In this document: positions 25,722 through 35,542 of the stretch, one piece after another
Position numbering within the stretch: the first letter of the stretch is position 1
How the letters are laid out: the number at the start of each line of letters is the position of its first letter
NCBI RefSeq assembly: GCF_000400735.1
Contig: NZ_KE007366.1
Span: forward strand, 1-64,000
Source: Acinetobacter tandoii DSM 14970 = CIP 107469
GTDB lineage: Bacteria > Pseudomonadota > Gammaproteobacteria > Pseudomonadales > Moraxellaceae
Reading direction: 5' to 3'
Length of the DNA stretch: 64,000 bases
The notes under the pieces: model-generated
The model's input: only the letters and a program-made list of their open reading frames with translations
Told to the model about the DNA's origin: nothing
Database searches by the model: none
Made by a program: the position numbers and the translations under genes

Positions 25722-27113
25722 TTACCAGCGGACTTCAAATTTCTTACGTAACCAAATTGCAAGACTGTTTAATCCAATCATTAATGCAAGAAGTACGATA
25801 ATGGCTGCCGCAGTACGTCCTTCAAAGAAGTTGCGTAACTCATTGCCCTGCCATAAATAAACTTGTACAGGTAATGCTGTGGCTTGATCTAATGGTGTAC
25901 TAGGAATACTGGCAACAAAGGCACTCATTCCAATTAATAGTAGTGGTGCAGTTTCACCCAGTGCATGTGCAACACCGATGATTGAACCTGTCATGATCCC
26001 TGGGAGTGCTAAAGGAAGCACATGATGGAATACAGTTTGAATGCGCGATGCACCCAAACCTAATGCAGCTTGGCGAATGGATGGCGGAACTGCTTTTAAA
26101 GATGCGCGTGTGGTAATAATTACCGTTGGCAAAGTCATTAAACTTAATACCAAACCACCAACCAATGGCGCAGACAATGGTAACTGCATCCAGCCAATAA
26201 ATATTGCTGCACCCAACAAACCGAATACAATCGAAGGAACGGCTGCAAGGTTGTTAATGTTCACTTCAATAATATCGGTAACAATATTTTTGGGCGCAAA
26301 TTCTTCAAGATAGATTGCTGATGCCACCCCAATTGGAATTGAGATAAAAATCACAATCAACATCATGAACAGCGAGCCCATAAATGCACCTGCTAAACCT
26401 GATGTTGCTGGCGCACTACGTGAATCTGGATTGGTGAAAATATTGGTGTTAAAGGTATTTTCAATTACACCTTTCGCTTCCATAGAATCAGCCAACTGAC
26501 GAACTTCTGGGCTTAATTGCTGTTGCTCATCAGGAAGACTACGGTCAATGTTCCCCGCCAACCATACATCGACATTGGCATCAGTTAACAACTTAATATC
26601 TTCTGTTTTACCAATCAACGTTGGATCAGCCAACACCATATCACGTAAACGGTACGATTCTGAATCAGTATAAATACTGGTAAGTTCGTCACGTTGAGCT
26701 GCCAGTGACGGATCTTTTTTAATCAGACCATTCACAATCAGTGCATCCCAGTCAACCATTCCCATTTCGGTTTGCCAAGCCACATAACGCTCTTGAAACT
26801 GTGCTGGAGACTCTCCTGCACGCTGTACAGGTTTAGCACCCGCATTCACAATCGTTGGGTCAAAATACACTGGAACTGACATACTGGTTTGCCAGAAGGC
26901 AGGCAAACCTTTCGCCAAAATACTGCCAAACAGTAAAACCACGAAGAATAAGCCAGAGATTACTGCTGCAAAGCCAAATCCACGAAAGATTTTTTCCTTG
27001 CGGTGACGTTTAGATAATGAGTTTTCAATAATCTTTTTACGTTTTTCGCGCAATTCAGCAGCCGATTGCGAGTCAAATGTTTGACCCATAGAAGAAGAAT
27101 TCGATGTGCTCAT
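25722..27113 (-). CDS. pstA: phosphate ABC transporter permease PstA
   Basis: 463 residues, longer than the 290-300 of E. coli PstA because of an N-terminal cytoplasmic segment, a first membrane helix (about 50-72) and a periplasmic region of about 150 residues, as in the DUF3333-bearing form. The binding-protein-dependent transport signature is QAALGLGASRIQTVFHHVLP at about residue 348. Inner-membrane partner of PstC; start overlaps the pstC stop by 4 bases. Confidence 0.95.
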   Translation of the reverse strand: MSTSNSSSMGQTFDSQSAAELREKRKKIIENSLSKRHRKEKIFRGFGFAAVISGLFFVVLLFGSILAKGLPAFWQTSMSVPVYFDPTIVNAGAKPVQRAGESPAQFQERYVAWQTEMGMVDWDALIVNGLIKKDPSLAAQRDELTSIYTDSESYRLRDMVLADPTLIGKTEDIKLLTDANVDVWLAGNIDRSLPDEQQQLSPEVRQLADSMEAKGVIENTFNTNIFTNPDSRSAPATSGLAGAFMGSLFMMLIVIFISIPIGVASAIYLEEFAPKNIVTDIIEVNINNLAAVPSIVFGLLGAAIFIGWMQLPLSAPLVGGLVLSLMTLPTVIITTRASLKAVPPSIRQAALGLGASRIQTVFHHVLPLALPGIMTGSIIGVAHALGETAPLLLIGMSAFVASIPSTPLDQATALPVQVYLWQGNELRNFFEGRTAAAIIVLLALMIGLNSLAIWLRKKFEVRW

Positions 27114-28489
27114 TCGTATTGCTCGCGATATTTACGCACGATGTAAAGTGCAATAATGTTCAGACCCAAAGTAATCACAAATAAGGTCAGACCCAATGCA
27201 AAAGCAACCAATGCTTGAGGGCTGGCAAAATCTGTATCCCCTGTTAATTGCTTCACAATCGTCACTGTTACGGTTGATACTGCTTCGAGTGGGTTTGCAT
27301 GAAGTAATGGACTATTACCTGCGGCTAAAACCACAATCATGGTTTCACCAACAGCACGAGATACTGCCAGTAAGAAAGCCCCTGTAATGCCAGGTAAAGC
27401 TGCAGGCAAAACTACTTTTCTGATTGTTTCAGACTTGGTTGCACCTAAACCTAAAGAACCATCGCGTAATGCACGAGGTACCTGAGTGATAATGTCGTCT
27501 GAAAGTGAAGATACGAATGGAATAATCATGATGCCCATCACGAATCCAGCCGTCAACGCACTGGTCGCATTGATGTTCACGCCGACTTGTTCACCGAGCA
27601 TTCTAAAGAATGGACCAATGATCATCATCGCAAATACACCATAAACAATGGTTGGAATACCTGCGAGAACTTCAATAGCTGGCTTTGCCCAAGAACGGAA
27701 GCCTGAAGAAGCATATTCAGCCAAGTAAATGGCAATCATGAGACCTAAAGGTACTGCAACCAGTAGTGCAATACCACTAACCATCAAGGTTCCCCAAATT
27801 AATGGGAGCAGACCATAACTGCCTTCCGCATTGCCTGAAGTACTAAAACCTGGGTTCCATTCAGTACCAAAGAAGAAATCCATTGGGCTGACAAAACGGA
27901 AGAAATGCATGGCTTCAGTAAACATCGACATCACAATACCGACGGTTGTCAGAATTGCCACGCCCGAACACAACGCCAAACCAATATTGATGATTTTTTC
28001 AACTTGGTTTCGTGCTCGGTATTGTCCTTGTACACGTTTTTTTGCCCAGACTAAACCGACTAAGGCAGCACAAATCACCACAGCTAATTTTGCAAAAGAA
28101 CCAATACTTTCAACTTTTGCCAATTGTTGTGCCGCTGCGATTTCATATGGCGCAGCTTGATCACTCACCCCAAAACCTGATGCAATTGCCTGTACACGAT
28201 CTAGAAGTACTTCAACACCCGCAGCATCTAAACCACTTAACACATTTGCAGGAACATTGTTCATGACAATGTGACGCAAAATATTGGGTTCAACGATATT
28301 CCAAACAATCAAAATTAAAAAAGCAGGGATACCACACCACAACGCAACCAATGCCCCATAATATCCTGGGCGTGAATGCAACATTGCTGAGTTATTTCCC
28401 TTACCTGCTAAGTTACGACTTTTTGCGAGACCAATTTGGTAAGCGATCGCAATTATGGCCAGTAACACGCCTATAAGTAGCAGATTCAT
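27110..28489 (-). CDS. pstC: phosphate ABC transporter permease PstC
   Basis: 459 residues, with an N-terminal extension and a second helix pair before the conserved transport domain; EAA-type loop RDGSLGLGATKSETIRKVVLP at about residue 348-368. Forms the membrane channel with PstA. It is preceded by a 100-base gap with an attenuator-like hairpin, so its output should be lower than that of pstS. Confidence 0.95.
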   Translation of the reverse strand: MNLLLIGVLLAIIAIAYQIGLAKSRNLAGKGNNSAMLHSRPGYYGALVALWCGIPAFLILIVWNIVEPNILRHIVMNNVPANVLSGLDAAGVEVLLDRVQAIASGFGVSDQAAPYEIAAAQQLAKVESIGSFAKLAVVICAALVGLVWAKKRVQGQYRARNQVEKIINIGLALCSGVAILTTVGIVMSMFTEAMHFFRFVSPMDFFFGTEWNPGFSTSGNAEGSYGLLPLIWGTLMVSGIALLVAVPLGLMIAIYLAEYASSGFRSWAKPAIEVLAGIPTIVYGVFAMMIIGPFFRMLGEQVGVNINATSALTAGFVMGIMIIPFVSSLSDDIITQVPRALRDGSLGLGATKSETIRKVVLPAALPGITGAFLLAVSRAVGETMIVVLAAGNSPLLHANPLEAVSTVTVTIVKQLTGDTDFASPQALVAFALGLTLFVITLGLNIIALYIVRKYREQYE

Positions 28490-28541
28490 GTATTCTCCAC
28501 CGTTTTTTCAATTTTCATTCTTTGAAAAAACTCACTAAGTA

Positions 28542-28573
28542 CAAAAAGCCAATGGTGGGAGATCCCACCATTT
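28542..28573 (-). terminator. attenuator-like terminator between pstS and pstC
   Basis: AATGGTGGGA (28551-28560) pairs with TCCCACCATT (28563-28572) and on the minus strand is followed by GGCTTTTT. It can stop most transcripts after pstS, so the binding protein is made in excess of the membrane parts. Confidence 0.82.
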
Positions 28574-28588
28574 GCCTATTTCACTGAA

Positions 28589-29614
28589 TTACTTAACCGC
28601 TTTACCTGCTTTAAAGTCAGCAAGGATTTTTGCACGCTCTTTGTCTGACATAGAAATCAAGCCTGCTTTTTCTAACTTAGAACCTTTACCTGAAACTTTC
28701 TTGTTTAAGAAATATTCCGTGTATTGTTGTAAGCCTTTGATTGATTGAAGGTGCTCACCTTTCACGTAGAAGAACAATGGACGTGAAACAGGGTAAGAGC
28801 CATTCAGAATTGTCTTCTCAGATGGCGCAACGTTGTTCACTGTCGCTACACGTAACTTGTCACGGTTTTGATCATAGAAACCTAAACCAAACACACCTAC
28901 TGCACTTGGAGAAGTTTTCAAGCGAGCCAATGTTTCAGTGTAGTCGCCTGCAATTTCAATGACTTTGCCGTCTTTACGGAAAGCTGAACATGCTTTCTTC
29001 TGAGCATCTTTATCTAACTTCTTGAAGTAATCGTAAGATTCACAACCAGCTTCAACCATTTTCTCTTGGAACACTTCACGTGTACCGTGGTTTGTAGCAG
29101 GAATTACAAGAGTGATTGGTTCATTTGGAAGTGTTTTGTCAATTTGGTTCCAACGTGTATATGGGTTTGGAACTAACTTACCATTTGATGGTAATTTTTC
29201 AGCTAAAGCTGCAAATACATGGTAAGGCTTTAACTTGTATGCTGCTTTGTGTGAGTTTGACGCAAAAACAATACCGTCATAACCAATTTTGATTTCGTGA
29301 ATTTTGTTTACGCCTGCTTTTTTACAAGCAGCTAATTCTGTATCTTTAATTTTACGTGATGCATTTGCTACATCAATTGTATTGTCGCCTACACCTGCAC
29401 AGAACTGTTTTAAACCGCCTGAAGTACCACCAGAACCCACAACCGGAGTTTTATATTGTGGGAATGTATTACCAAACTCTTCAGCTACAATACTTGCATA
29501 TGGCAATACTGTTGAAGAACCAGCAATTTGAATTGTGTCACGTGCTGCATTTGCAGTTGTTGCTACAGCTGCCCCTGTTACTGCCAATGCAAGTGCGATG
29601 TGGTTTAAGCGCAT
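28589..29614 (-). CDS. pstS: phosphate-binding protein PstS
   Basis: 341 residues from the ATG at 29614, chosen because GAGAG sits six bases upstream; earlier in-frame ATG codons at 29620 and 29653 are less well placed. Signal peptide MRLNHIALALAVTGAAVATT, cleaved after ANA. Phosphate loop motifs: AGSSTV at the mature N-terminus and GSGGTSGG near residue 60. Periplasmic, binds phosphate and delivers it to PstCAB. Confidence 0.95.
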   Translation of the reverse strand: MRLNHIALALAVTGAAVATTANAARDTIQIAGSSTVLPYASIVAEEFGNTFPQYKTPVVGSGGTSGGLKQFCAGVGDNTIDVANASRKIKDTELAACKKAGVNKIHEIKIGYDGIVFASNSHKAAYKLKPYHVFAALAEKLPSNGKLVPNPYTRWNQIDKTLPNEPITLVIPATNHGTREVFQEKMVEAGCESYDYFKKLDKDAQKKACSAFRKDGKVIEIAGDYTETLARLKTSPSAVGVFGLGFYDQNRDKLRVATVNNVAPSEKTILNGSYPVSRPLFFYVKGEHLQSIKGLQQYTEYFLNKKVSGKGSKLEKAGLISMSDKERAKILADFKAGKAVK

Positions 29615-29679
29615 GCTCATCTCTCTTAATGTGTGCAATTTGAAGTACGTCACTTTTTTATTCAGTTTTGTACTTTTTT

Positions 29680-29734
29680 CGATATATGCATTTTGATTTT
29701 AAAATATGACAAATAAGTTACAGCAATATGACGC
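29680..29734 (-). promoter_or_regulatory. Pho box with three tandem repeats, pstS promoter
   Basis: On the minus strand: GCGTCAT (29728-29734), ATTG, CTGTAAC (29717-29723), TTAT, TTGTCAT (29706-29712), i.e. 7-mers every 11 bases like the PhoB box CTGTCAT-N4-CTGTCAT. A -10-like TGCATATAT (about 29682-29690) is at the expected distance. A fourth weak unit ATATCAT lies at 29739-29745. PhoB control is inferred from consensus. Confidence 0.8.
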
Positions 29735-29745
29735 TTTTATGATAT

Positions 29746-30020
29746 TTGGAGCTTGAATGATGATTTATTTAAAATTCTTTTAGATTCAATATGTAACATA
29801 AATTATATTCTTATTTTTATGTTTTAATTACTAGCTGTAAAGTGTAACAATTCATCTTGATGTCATTTTTACATGCTTTAAAGTGCGTCCGTTATCTCAA
29901 TACCCACTTGCCCAATTCAGCCTTCCCTACCTAATTAAACAGGTTTAAAGCATGAATTTAAGAGTGTAAGAATTTTTTACCTATCTCGAATACCTCCACT
30001 TATTCTATTCAGTCATCCTT
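29746..30020. other. intergenic region upstream of pstS
   Basis: Very AT-rich with no ORF, tRNA or repeat seen. It separates the Pho box of pstS from the terminator of aroP. Confidence 0.4.
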
Positions 30021-30024
30021 AAAT

Positions 30025-30060
30025 ACAAAAAGGGCTACCTCACGTTAGTCAGGTAACCCT
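30025..30060 (-). terminator. terminator of aroP
   Basis: AGGGCTACCT (30031-30040) pairs with AGGTAACCCT (30051-30060) with one mismatch; complement of 30026-30030 gives the T-run. Confidence 0.7.
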
Positions 30061-30082
30061 AAATGTATAACTTTTAAAAACT

Positions 30083-31462
30083 TTAATTGGACTGTGCTTC
30101 TGGCATTACCAACATTTTTTTACGATATTTGAGTACATATGTGATTGCTAAAGCTGCCATCCAGATGGGACCTAAAATCACAGCCAAACGCATATCCGGT
30201 GTAAGTGCCATAATAATCAGAATCATACAAACAAAAGCGATGGTCAAATAGTTGGTCCATGGACTTAAAATACTTTGAAACTTGGTCTGACGTCCTTGCA
30301 GTTTCATGGCTTTACTAAATTTTAAATGTGTTACCGAAATCATGAGCCAGTTAATGACCAGAGCTGCAACCACCAACATCATAAAGAGCTGGAAAGCTTG
30401 CCCAGGAATCAGATAATTCACCAAAACACAAACTGCTGTGATTGATGCCGATACAATTGCAGCAGGCACTGGAATACCGCGACAGTTAATTTTTTTCAAT
30501 ATTGCAGGTGCATTACCCTGCTCTGCCAAACCATGCAACATACGAGTATTACAGTAAATACAACTGTTATAGACAGAAATTGCAGCAATCAACACAACAA
30601 AGTTTAAAACATTAGCAACACCGTTACTGTTGAGTGACTGGAAAATTAAAACGAATGGACTACCACCTTCTGCCACCATATTCCAAGGATAAAGGCACAG
30701 CAAAATACCAATTGCACCAATATAGAAAATCAAAATTCGGTAGACAATTTGATTAACTGCTTTAGGAATAGTCGTTTCTGGCTGCTTAGTTTCTGCTGCG
30801 GCAATCCCAATCAACTCTAAACCACCAAAAGCAAACATAATGACTGCCAATGCCATGACAAAACCATGCATACCATGTGGAAAAAATCCACCATGCTGCC
30901 ATAAATTTGCAATACCAGCCTGTGGCCCTGCTGAACCCGAAAACAGTAAATAAGCCCCAAAGCCAATCATGCTCAAAATCGCAATAATCTTAATAAAAGA
31001 AAATATAAATTCTGATTCGCCAAAAAAGCGGACATTCACCAAGTTAATGCCATTCATTAAAATGAAGAAAAATAAAGCGGTGAGCCACGTTGGAATTTCA
31101 GGCCACCAAAACTGAACAAATGTACCGATTGCACTTAATTCAGCCATGCTGACTAGCACATACAACACCCAATAATTCCAACCAGACATAAATCCAGCCA
31201 TTTTGCCCCAATACTTATTAGCGAAATGACTAAATGAGCCACTGACGGGTTCTTCGACCACCATCTCGCCCAACTGGCGCATAATTAAAAATGCAATAAT
31301 ACCTGCAATAGCATAGCCCAACAAAATCGAAGGCCCTGCCAGTTTAATAGTTTGTGAAAGTCCTAAAAATAGCCCTGTACCAATTGCGCCACCTAAGGCA
31401 ATCAATTGAATATGCCGATTCGACAAGCCTTGTTTCAAAGCATGCTGATTATTTTCATCCAT
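30083..31462 (-). CDS. aroP: aromatic amino acid permease (AroP-like)
   Basis: 459 residues from the ATG at 31462 (GGAG seven bases upstream). Twelve membrane segments, amino acid transporter family of the APC superfamily. The opening NRHIQLIALGGAIGTGLFLG and GYAIAGIIAFLIMRQLGEMV, VEEPVSGSFSHFA and GWNYWVLYVLV agree closely with E. coli AroP. Imports Phe, Tyr and Trp by proton symport; exact specificity is not provable here. It is downstream of ipdC, which uses aromatic keto acids. Confidence 0.85.
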   Translation of the reverse strand: MDENNQHALKQGLSNRHIQLIALGGAIGTGLFLGLSQTIKLAGPSILLGYAIAGIIAFLIMRQLGEMVVEEPVSGSFSHFANKYWGKMAGFMSGWNYWVLYVLVSMAELSAIGTFVQFWWPEIPTWLTALFFFILMNGINLVNVRFFGESEFIFSFIKIIAILSMIGFGAYLLFSGSAGPQAGIANLWQHGGFFPHGMHGFVMALAVIMFAFGGLELIGIAAAETKQPETTIPKAVNQIVYRILIFYIGAIGILLCLYPWNMVAEGGSPFVLIFQSLNSNGVANVLNFVVLIAAISVYNSCIYCNTRMLHGLAEQGNAPAILKKINCRGIPVPAAIVSASITAVCVLVNYLIPGQAFQLFMMLVVAALVINWLMISVTHLKFSKAMKLQGRQTKFQSILSPWTNYLTIAFVCMILIIMALTPDMRLAVILGPIWMAALAITYVLKYRKKMLVMPEAQSN

Positions 31463-31595
31463 ACATTTTCTCCGTTGTAAGTGTAACGTCCTGTACACCT
31501 TTATTCAGCACTAGACCGAAGACCTATAATTAATCTTCGGACTTAATATGCTTTAATTTAATTCCATTTTTTAAAAAGACGCTGCGGTCTCCAGC

Positions 31596-33320
31596 TTAGA
31601 ACGAGCTTACATTTTTACATTCCAGCGTATTTGAACGCTGAGTTAAAATTTCATAGCCACGATCACCATAGTCAAATCGTGCAATCACGTTGGCAAATTT
31701 TTTCAAACTTAAAGGAGCATCCATGGCAGGGAGTTTTAATTCCACAAAAGTCAGTCCATCCTGTTGCTGCACGTTATCCAAAACCTGTTGCAGTTGCCCA
31801 ATTGTTTCAACCACATGTGATTGATAAGCCTTACTTCCATTAAACACTGCTGGAATTTGTGCATAGTTCCAGTTTTGAATATCGTTATAAGCCGCATTTT
31901 CACCCATAATTAAACGCTCGATGGTATAGCCACCATTGTTCAACAAGAAAATTATTGGCTTGAGACCATGACGAATAATGGTCGAGAGTTCTTGTACAGT
32001 TAATTGAAATGAACCGTCTCCAATAAACAGAATTTGTCGACGCTCAGGCGCAGCTAACAGGCTTCCAAGTAAAGCGGGCAAGGTATAACCGATTGAACCC
32101 CAAAGTGGCTGAGAAATATATTTTGCAGTGGCGGGTAGCTTTAAAGCCGATAGTGCAGAGTTTGAAGTTCCAACCTCTCCAATAATGACATCATCATCCT
32201 TAAAGAAACCTGCGATAGCATTCCACAGTAGTTCTTGACTGAGTTTCTGCTGCTCATTAACTTCAGGCTTTTTTTGTGTAGAGCACTGAGTCACAATATT
32301 GTGTGGAGTTTTACGCGCTGCGACTTTTTTATTTAATTCAACCAACAATTGGCCAATTTCAATACCCGGTACATCCTGACCAAAAATATTCAAACCATAA
32401 GGCTTAATTTCAATATAATTTTCAGTCGCAATTTGATGCGTAAATACAGCTGAACCTACATCAGTAAAGCGAACACCCACCCCAATTAAACAGTCCGACT
32501 GTTCAATCACATTTTTTACGTGCGGTTGACTCGCCCCACCCACATAAGTTCCGATATAACGCGGTGAGCCCTCATCCATGATATTTTTTGCTGTATTCAT
32601 ACCAGCAAATGGAATCGAGCACTTATTAGATAAATCATGTAATAAAGAGGTCACCCCAAAAACGGCAGCTTCATTGTCAATTAACAATGCGGGGCTTTTT
32701 GCTTTTGCCAAAATGCCACACAGTTGATCGACTACGCTACTTAGTAAATCAGGTTCAACCGATGGATAACTGAGATCGAGTGGTCGCTCATCCACTTCAA
32801 TTTTTACATGGGTAATGTCCGATGCTAGCTGAATATGCACTGGACGGCGCTCTAGAAAACACTGACGTAAAACACGATCAATTTCAAAAGCTGCATTCGC
32901 AGGTGTTAAACGTGTTTGCGCCACAGTAAATTCTTTCATGCAATTCATAATATTGTCATAGTTACCATCGACCAATGTATGGTGAACCAGAATGCCTTTT
33001 TGAACCACATGCAAAGGAGGGATACCTGAAATATGTACCATCGGTACATTTTCCGCATAGGCTCCTGCAATGCCGTTAATTGCACTTAGATCACCTACGC
33101 CATATGTAGTTGCCAATGCTGCAAAACCGTTAATTCGTGCATAGCCATCTGCTGCATAAGCCGCATTTAACTCATTACAGTTGCCAATAAATTCTAGCTG
33201 AGCATCTGCTTCAACTTGTTCTAAATAAGAAAGATTGAAATCACCAGGTACACCAAAAAGATGCTGTATACCCATTTGTTTTAAACGAAGATTTAAAAAT
33301 TCACCAATTTCTATGAACAT
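31596..33320 (-). CDS. ipdC: indolepyruvate/phenylpyruvate decarboxylase
   Basis: 574 residues, thiamine-diphosphate enzyme. N-terminal motif FGVPGDFNLSYLE, catalytic Glu in NCNELNAAYAADGYAR, His pair in VHHTLVDG, and C-terminal ThDP motif GDGSFQLTVQE...LNNGGYTIE. Converts aromatic 2-keto acids (indolepyruvate, phenylpyruvate) to aldehydes, as in the indolepyruvate route to indole-3-acetate. AAAGGA upstream of the ATG supports the start. A divergent Lrp-type regulator and the downstream AroP suggest an aromatic amino acid catabolic unit. Confidence 0.85.
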   Translation of the reverse strand: MFIEIGEFLNLRLKQMGIQHLFGVPGDFNLSYLEQVEADAQLEFIGNCNELNAAYAADGYARINGFAALATTYGVGDLSAINGIAGAYAENVPMVHISGIPPLHVVQKGILVHHTLVDGNYDNIMNCMKEFTVAQTRLTPANAAFEIDRVLRQCFLERRPVHIQLASDITHVKIEVDERPLDLSYPSVEPDLLSSVVDQLCGILAKAKSPALLIDNEAAVFGVTSLLHDLSNKCSIPFAGMNTAKNIMDEGSPRYIGTYVGGASQPHVKNVIEQSDCLIGVGVRFTDVGSAVFTHQIATENYIEIKPYGLNIFGQDVPGIEIGQLLVELNKKVAARKTPHNIVTQCSTQKKPEVNEQQKLSQELLWNAIAGFFKDDDVIIGEVGTSNSALSALKLPATAKYISQPLWGSIGYTLPALLGSLLAAPERRQILFIGDGSFQLTVQELSTIIRHGLKPIIFLLNNGGYTIERLIMGENAAYNDIQNWNYAQIPAVFNGSKAYQSHVVETIGQLQQVLDNVQQQDGLTFVELKLPAMDAPLSLKKFANVIARFDYGDRGYEILTQRSNTLECKNVSSF

Positions 33321-33366
33321 TGCTCGATATCCTTTGAGACCATTTTTATTCCATAGAAAAATAATA

Positions 33367-33401
33367 TTTCATCTACGCCGTAAATTTCGTGCATAATGAA
33401 A
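33367..33401. promoter_or_regulatory. inverted repeat between ipdC and the Lrp-type gene
   Basis: TTTCAT (33367-33372) and ATGAAA (33396-33401) form an imperfect palindrome in the divergent promoter region. A candidate site for the Lrp/AsnC regulator encoded beside it; the motif is short. Confidence 0.35.
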
Positions 33402-33452
33402 CGGAATTTTAATAAAAATACAAGATTTGTGTATCACAAAAGGATTTTATGC

Positions 33453-33944
33453 ATGGATAAGTTCGACTGGCAAATCATTCAAGCACTACAAAAAAATGGA
33501 CGGCTCACCAATCAGGAAATTGGCGATCTAATTGGTTTATCTGCATCACAGTGTTCGAGAAGACGACAACTCCTAGAACAAAAAGGCATTATTTTGGGCT
33601 ATACCGCCCGCATACAGCAGCAGGCTTTAGGCATGGAAGTGACTGCCATGATTCATATTAACTTAAGAACACATGAAGCATCTTCTCAACAAGCCTTTCA
33701 AGAACTCATCGAAGCGGAAGACAATATTCAGGATGCTTTTTCGATTAGTGGCGATGCAGATTTTATTCTAAAAGTGGTCGCTGAAAACTTAGAGCAACTT
33801 TCCCATTTTGTGACAGAACGCTTATTAACCTATTCTTTTATTGGGCACATTAAGTCTTACATTGTTTTGAAAAAAATTAAGGAACAGAATCACTTTTTAC
33901 TTAAATCAAAAAGTCACAACTATCATCCTGTGCATTTAGCTTAA
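33453..33944 (+). CDS. Lrp/AsnC-family regulator
   Basis: 163 residues from the ATG at 33453 (AAAGGA nine bases upstream). N-terminal helix-turn-helix (DWQIIQALQKNGRLTNQEIG, then LIGLSASQCSRRR); C-terminal RAM/AsnC ligand-binding domain (about 70-145). Divergent from ipdC, so it probably senses an aromatic amino acid or keto acid and controls ipdC and perhaps aroP. Earlier ATG at 33396 is possible but lies in the promoter palindrome. Confidence 0.85.
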   Translation: MDKFDWQIIQALQKNGRLTNQEIGDLIGLSASQCSRRRQLLEQKGIILGYTARIQQQALGMEVTAMIHINLRTHEASSQQAFQELIEAEDNIQDAFSISGDADFILKVVAENLEQLSHFVTERLLTYSFIGHIKSYIVLKKIKEQNHFLLKSKSHNYHPVHLA

Positions 33945-33967
33945 ACATTTTTCCTATATAACAAATA

Positions 33968-33995
33968 AAAAAGCCTGGAATTTTCCAGGCTTTTT
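33968..33995. terminator. bidirectional terminator between the Lrp-type gene and ddc
   Basis: AAAAAGCCTGGAA (33968-33980) and TTCCAGGCTTTTT (33983-33995), perfect stem, T-runs in both directions. Confidence 0.88.
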
Positions 33996-34009
33996 GAACA
34001 ACATGACGA

Positions 34010-35542
34010 TTAGTCAATCGCTGGTGTATATGTGCCTGCTTGAATAGGACCTTTAATACGATCTGCTTCTGCAAGAACAAGAGACAGCAAGTTCTGTACG
34101 TTTTCTAATGTTGCAACAGGGCTCAGTGTCGTCATTTTCAATGATTGCACTTGACCTACTTTAGTTACACCAATATTCGCTTCACCACGCGCAAACAATT
34201 CATCTGCAACGTTTTGATTCAATGTATCCAACAATTCTACTGGGTAGCCTGCTGGTACAACACGGAATAAAACAGAGGCAAATTGTGGCTCAACCAAAAG
34301 CTCAAGACCATCAGTTGCTTTAATATAATCGGCAACATCACGTGTCAATTTAATACCGTGATCGATCATAGAACCATAAAGCTCTTCACCTAAAGCTTCT
34401 ACAGTCATCCACAATTTCAACGCATCAAAACGACGAGTTGTTTGTAAGGATTTCGATACTAGGTTCGGAACACCATGTTCTTCATCATAGGCTGAGTTCA
34501 AATATTCAGCTTCGTAGTGCATGAAACGATAGTTCGCTTCATCTTTAAGCAAGAATGCACCACAAGAAATGGTTTGGAAATAGTGCTTATGGAAATCAAG
34601 CGTAATCGAGTCAGATAACTCAATCCCATCCAACATCGAACGATAATCATTCGATAAAATTAGTGCACCACCCCATGCCGCATCGATATGCATCCACGCA
34701 CCAAACTTGTTAGTGATTTCACGAATTTTCTTCAATGGGTCAATTGCACCCGCATCGGTTGTGCCCGCAGTTGCAACCACACACGCCACGATTTTGCCTT
34801 CTGACTGTAAATGCTCCATGGTTTTTTCGAGAGCATCTACATCCATCTGTGCATTTTCATTCACAGGAACAGTGACCACTGATTGGAAGCCCATGCCCAT
34901 CATTGCCATGTTCTTTTGCACAGAGAAATGTGCATTTTCAGAACAAATGACTTTAACGTTTTTCATAGCTTCTGCTGGAATACCATCGCGCTGTACAGAC
35001 CACGGATTACCGTTTTCGTCTTTCCAGTTTTTCGAGATGCAAGCATCACGCGCAAGGAGTACACCCATCAAGTTAGACTGTGTACCACCAGAAGTGAATA
35101 CACCTGCTTGACCTGCACCATAACCGACTTTTTGACGAAGCCAATCAATCAATTGAACTTCCATCAAAGAACCCGCTGGGCTTTGATCCCATGAGTCCAT
35201 AGATTGGTTGGTTGCATTAATCAAAACTTCAGCAATTTGGCTTGCAACCATGGTTGGGCAATGCAAATGTGCTAAAGAATGAGGGTGATGTACTTTTAAG
35301 CTTTTATTTAAGAAAAGCTCAACCATACGATCCAATGACTTTTGTACACCTAAACCTTCTTTAGTTGGGTTAAAAGCAATCGCATCACGTAATTCTTTGA
35401 TGCTGCCGCCTGTGTACATTTTGTCATTTTGCAACCATGCCGCTACCGCTTTAGTAGCTTGCTCCATTGCTGACTCATAGTCAGCAATGGATTGGGCATC
35501 ATTGCAGAGTAACGCTTTACGGTGTTCTGCAAAATCAACCAT
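34010..35542 (-). CDS. ddc: L-2,4-diaminobutyrate decarboxylase
   Basis: 510 residues, group II PLP decarboxylase. PLP lysine in [10 protein letters not shown] (about residue 310); His in SVQKN region; GTQSNL motif. Converts L-2,4-diaminobutyrate to 1,3-diaminopropane, the chief polyamine of Acinetobacter. The start ATG overlaps the dat stop by one base, so dat and ddc form an operon; this gene pair is known from A. baumannii. Confidence 0.95.
   Translation of the reverse strand: MVDFAEHRKALLCNDAQSIADYESAMEQATKAVAAWLQNDKMYTGGSIKELRDAIAFNPTKEGLGVQKSLDRMVELFLNKSLKVHHPHSLAHLHCPTMVASQIAEVLINATNQSMDSWDQSPAGSLMEVQLIDWLRQKVGYGAGQAGVFTSGGTQSNLMGVLLARDACISKNWKDENGNPWSVQRDGIPAEAMKNVKVICSENAHFSVQKNMAMMGMGFQSVVTVPVNENAQMDVDALEKTMEHLQSEGKIVACVVATAGTTDAGAIDPLKKIREITNKFGAWMHIDAAWGGALILSNDYRSMLDGIELSDSITLDFHKHYFQTISCGAFLLKDEANYRFMHYEAEYLNSAYDEEHGVPNLVSKSLQTTRRFDALKLWMTVEALGEELYGSMIDHGIKLTRDVADYIKATDGLELLVEPQFASVLFRVVPAGYPVELLDTLNQNVADELFARGEANIGVTKVGQVQSLKMTTLSPVATLENVQNLLSLVLAEADRIKGPIQAGTYTPAID

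Noticed and set aside
31565..31595. Terminator between ipdC and aroP
   Set aside because: Only a 4-bp stem (AGAC/GTCT) before a T-run; too weak to decide whether the two genes are one operon.
34707..35111. A 134-codon plus-strand open frame
   Set aside because: Antisense to ddc; codon pattern is that of a shadow of a conserved gene.
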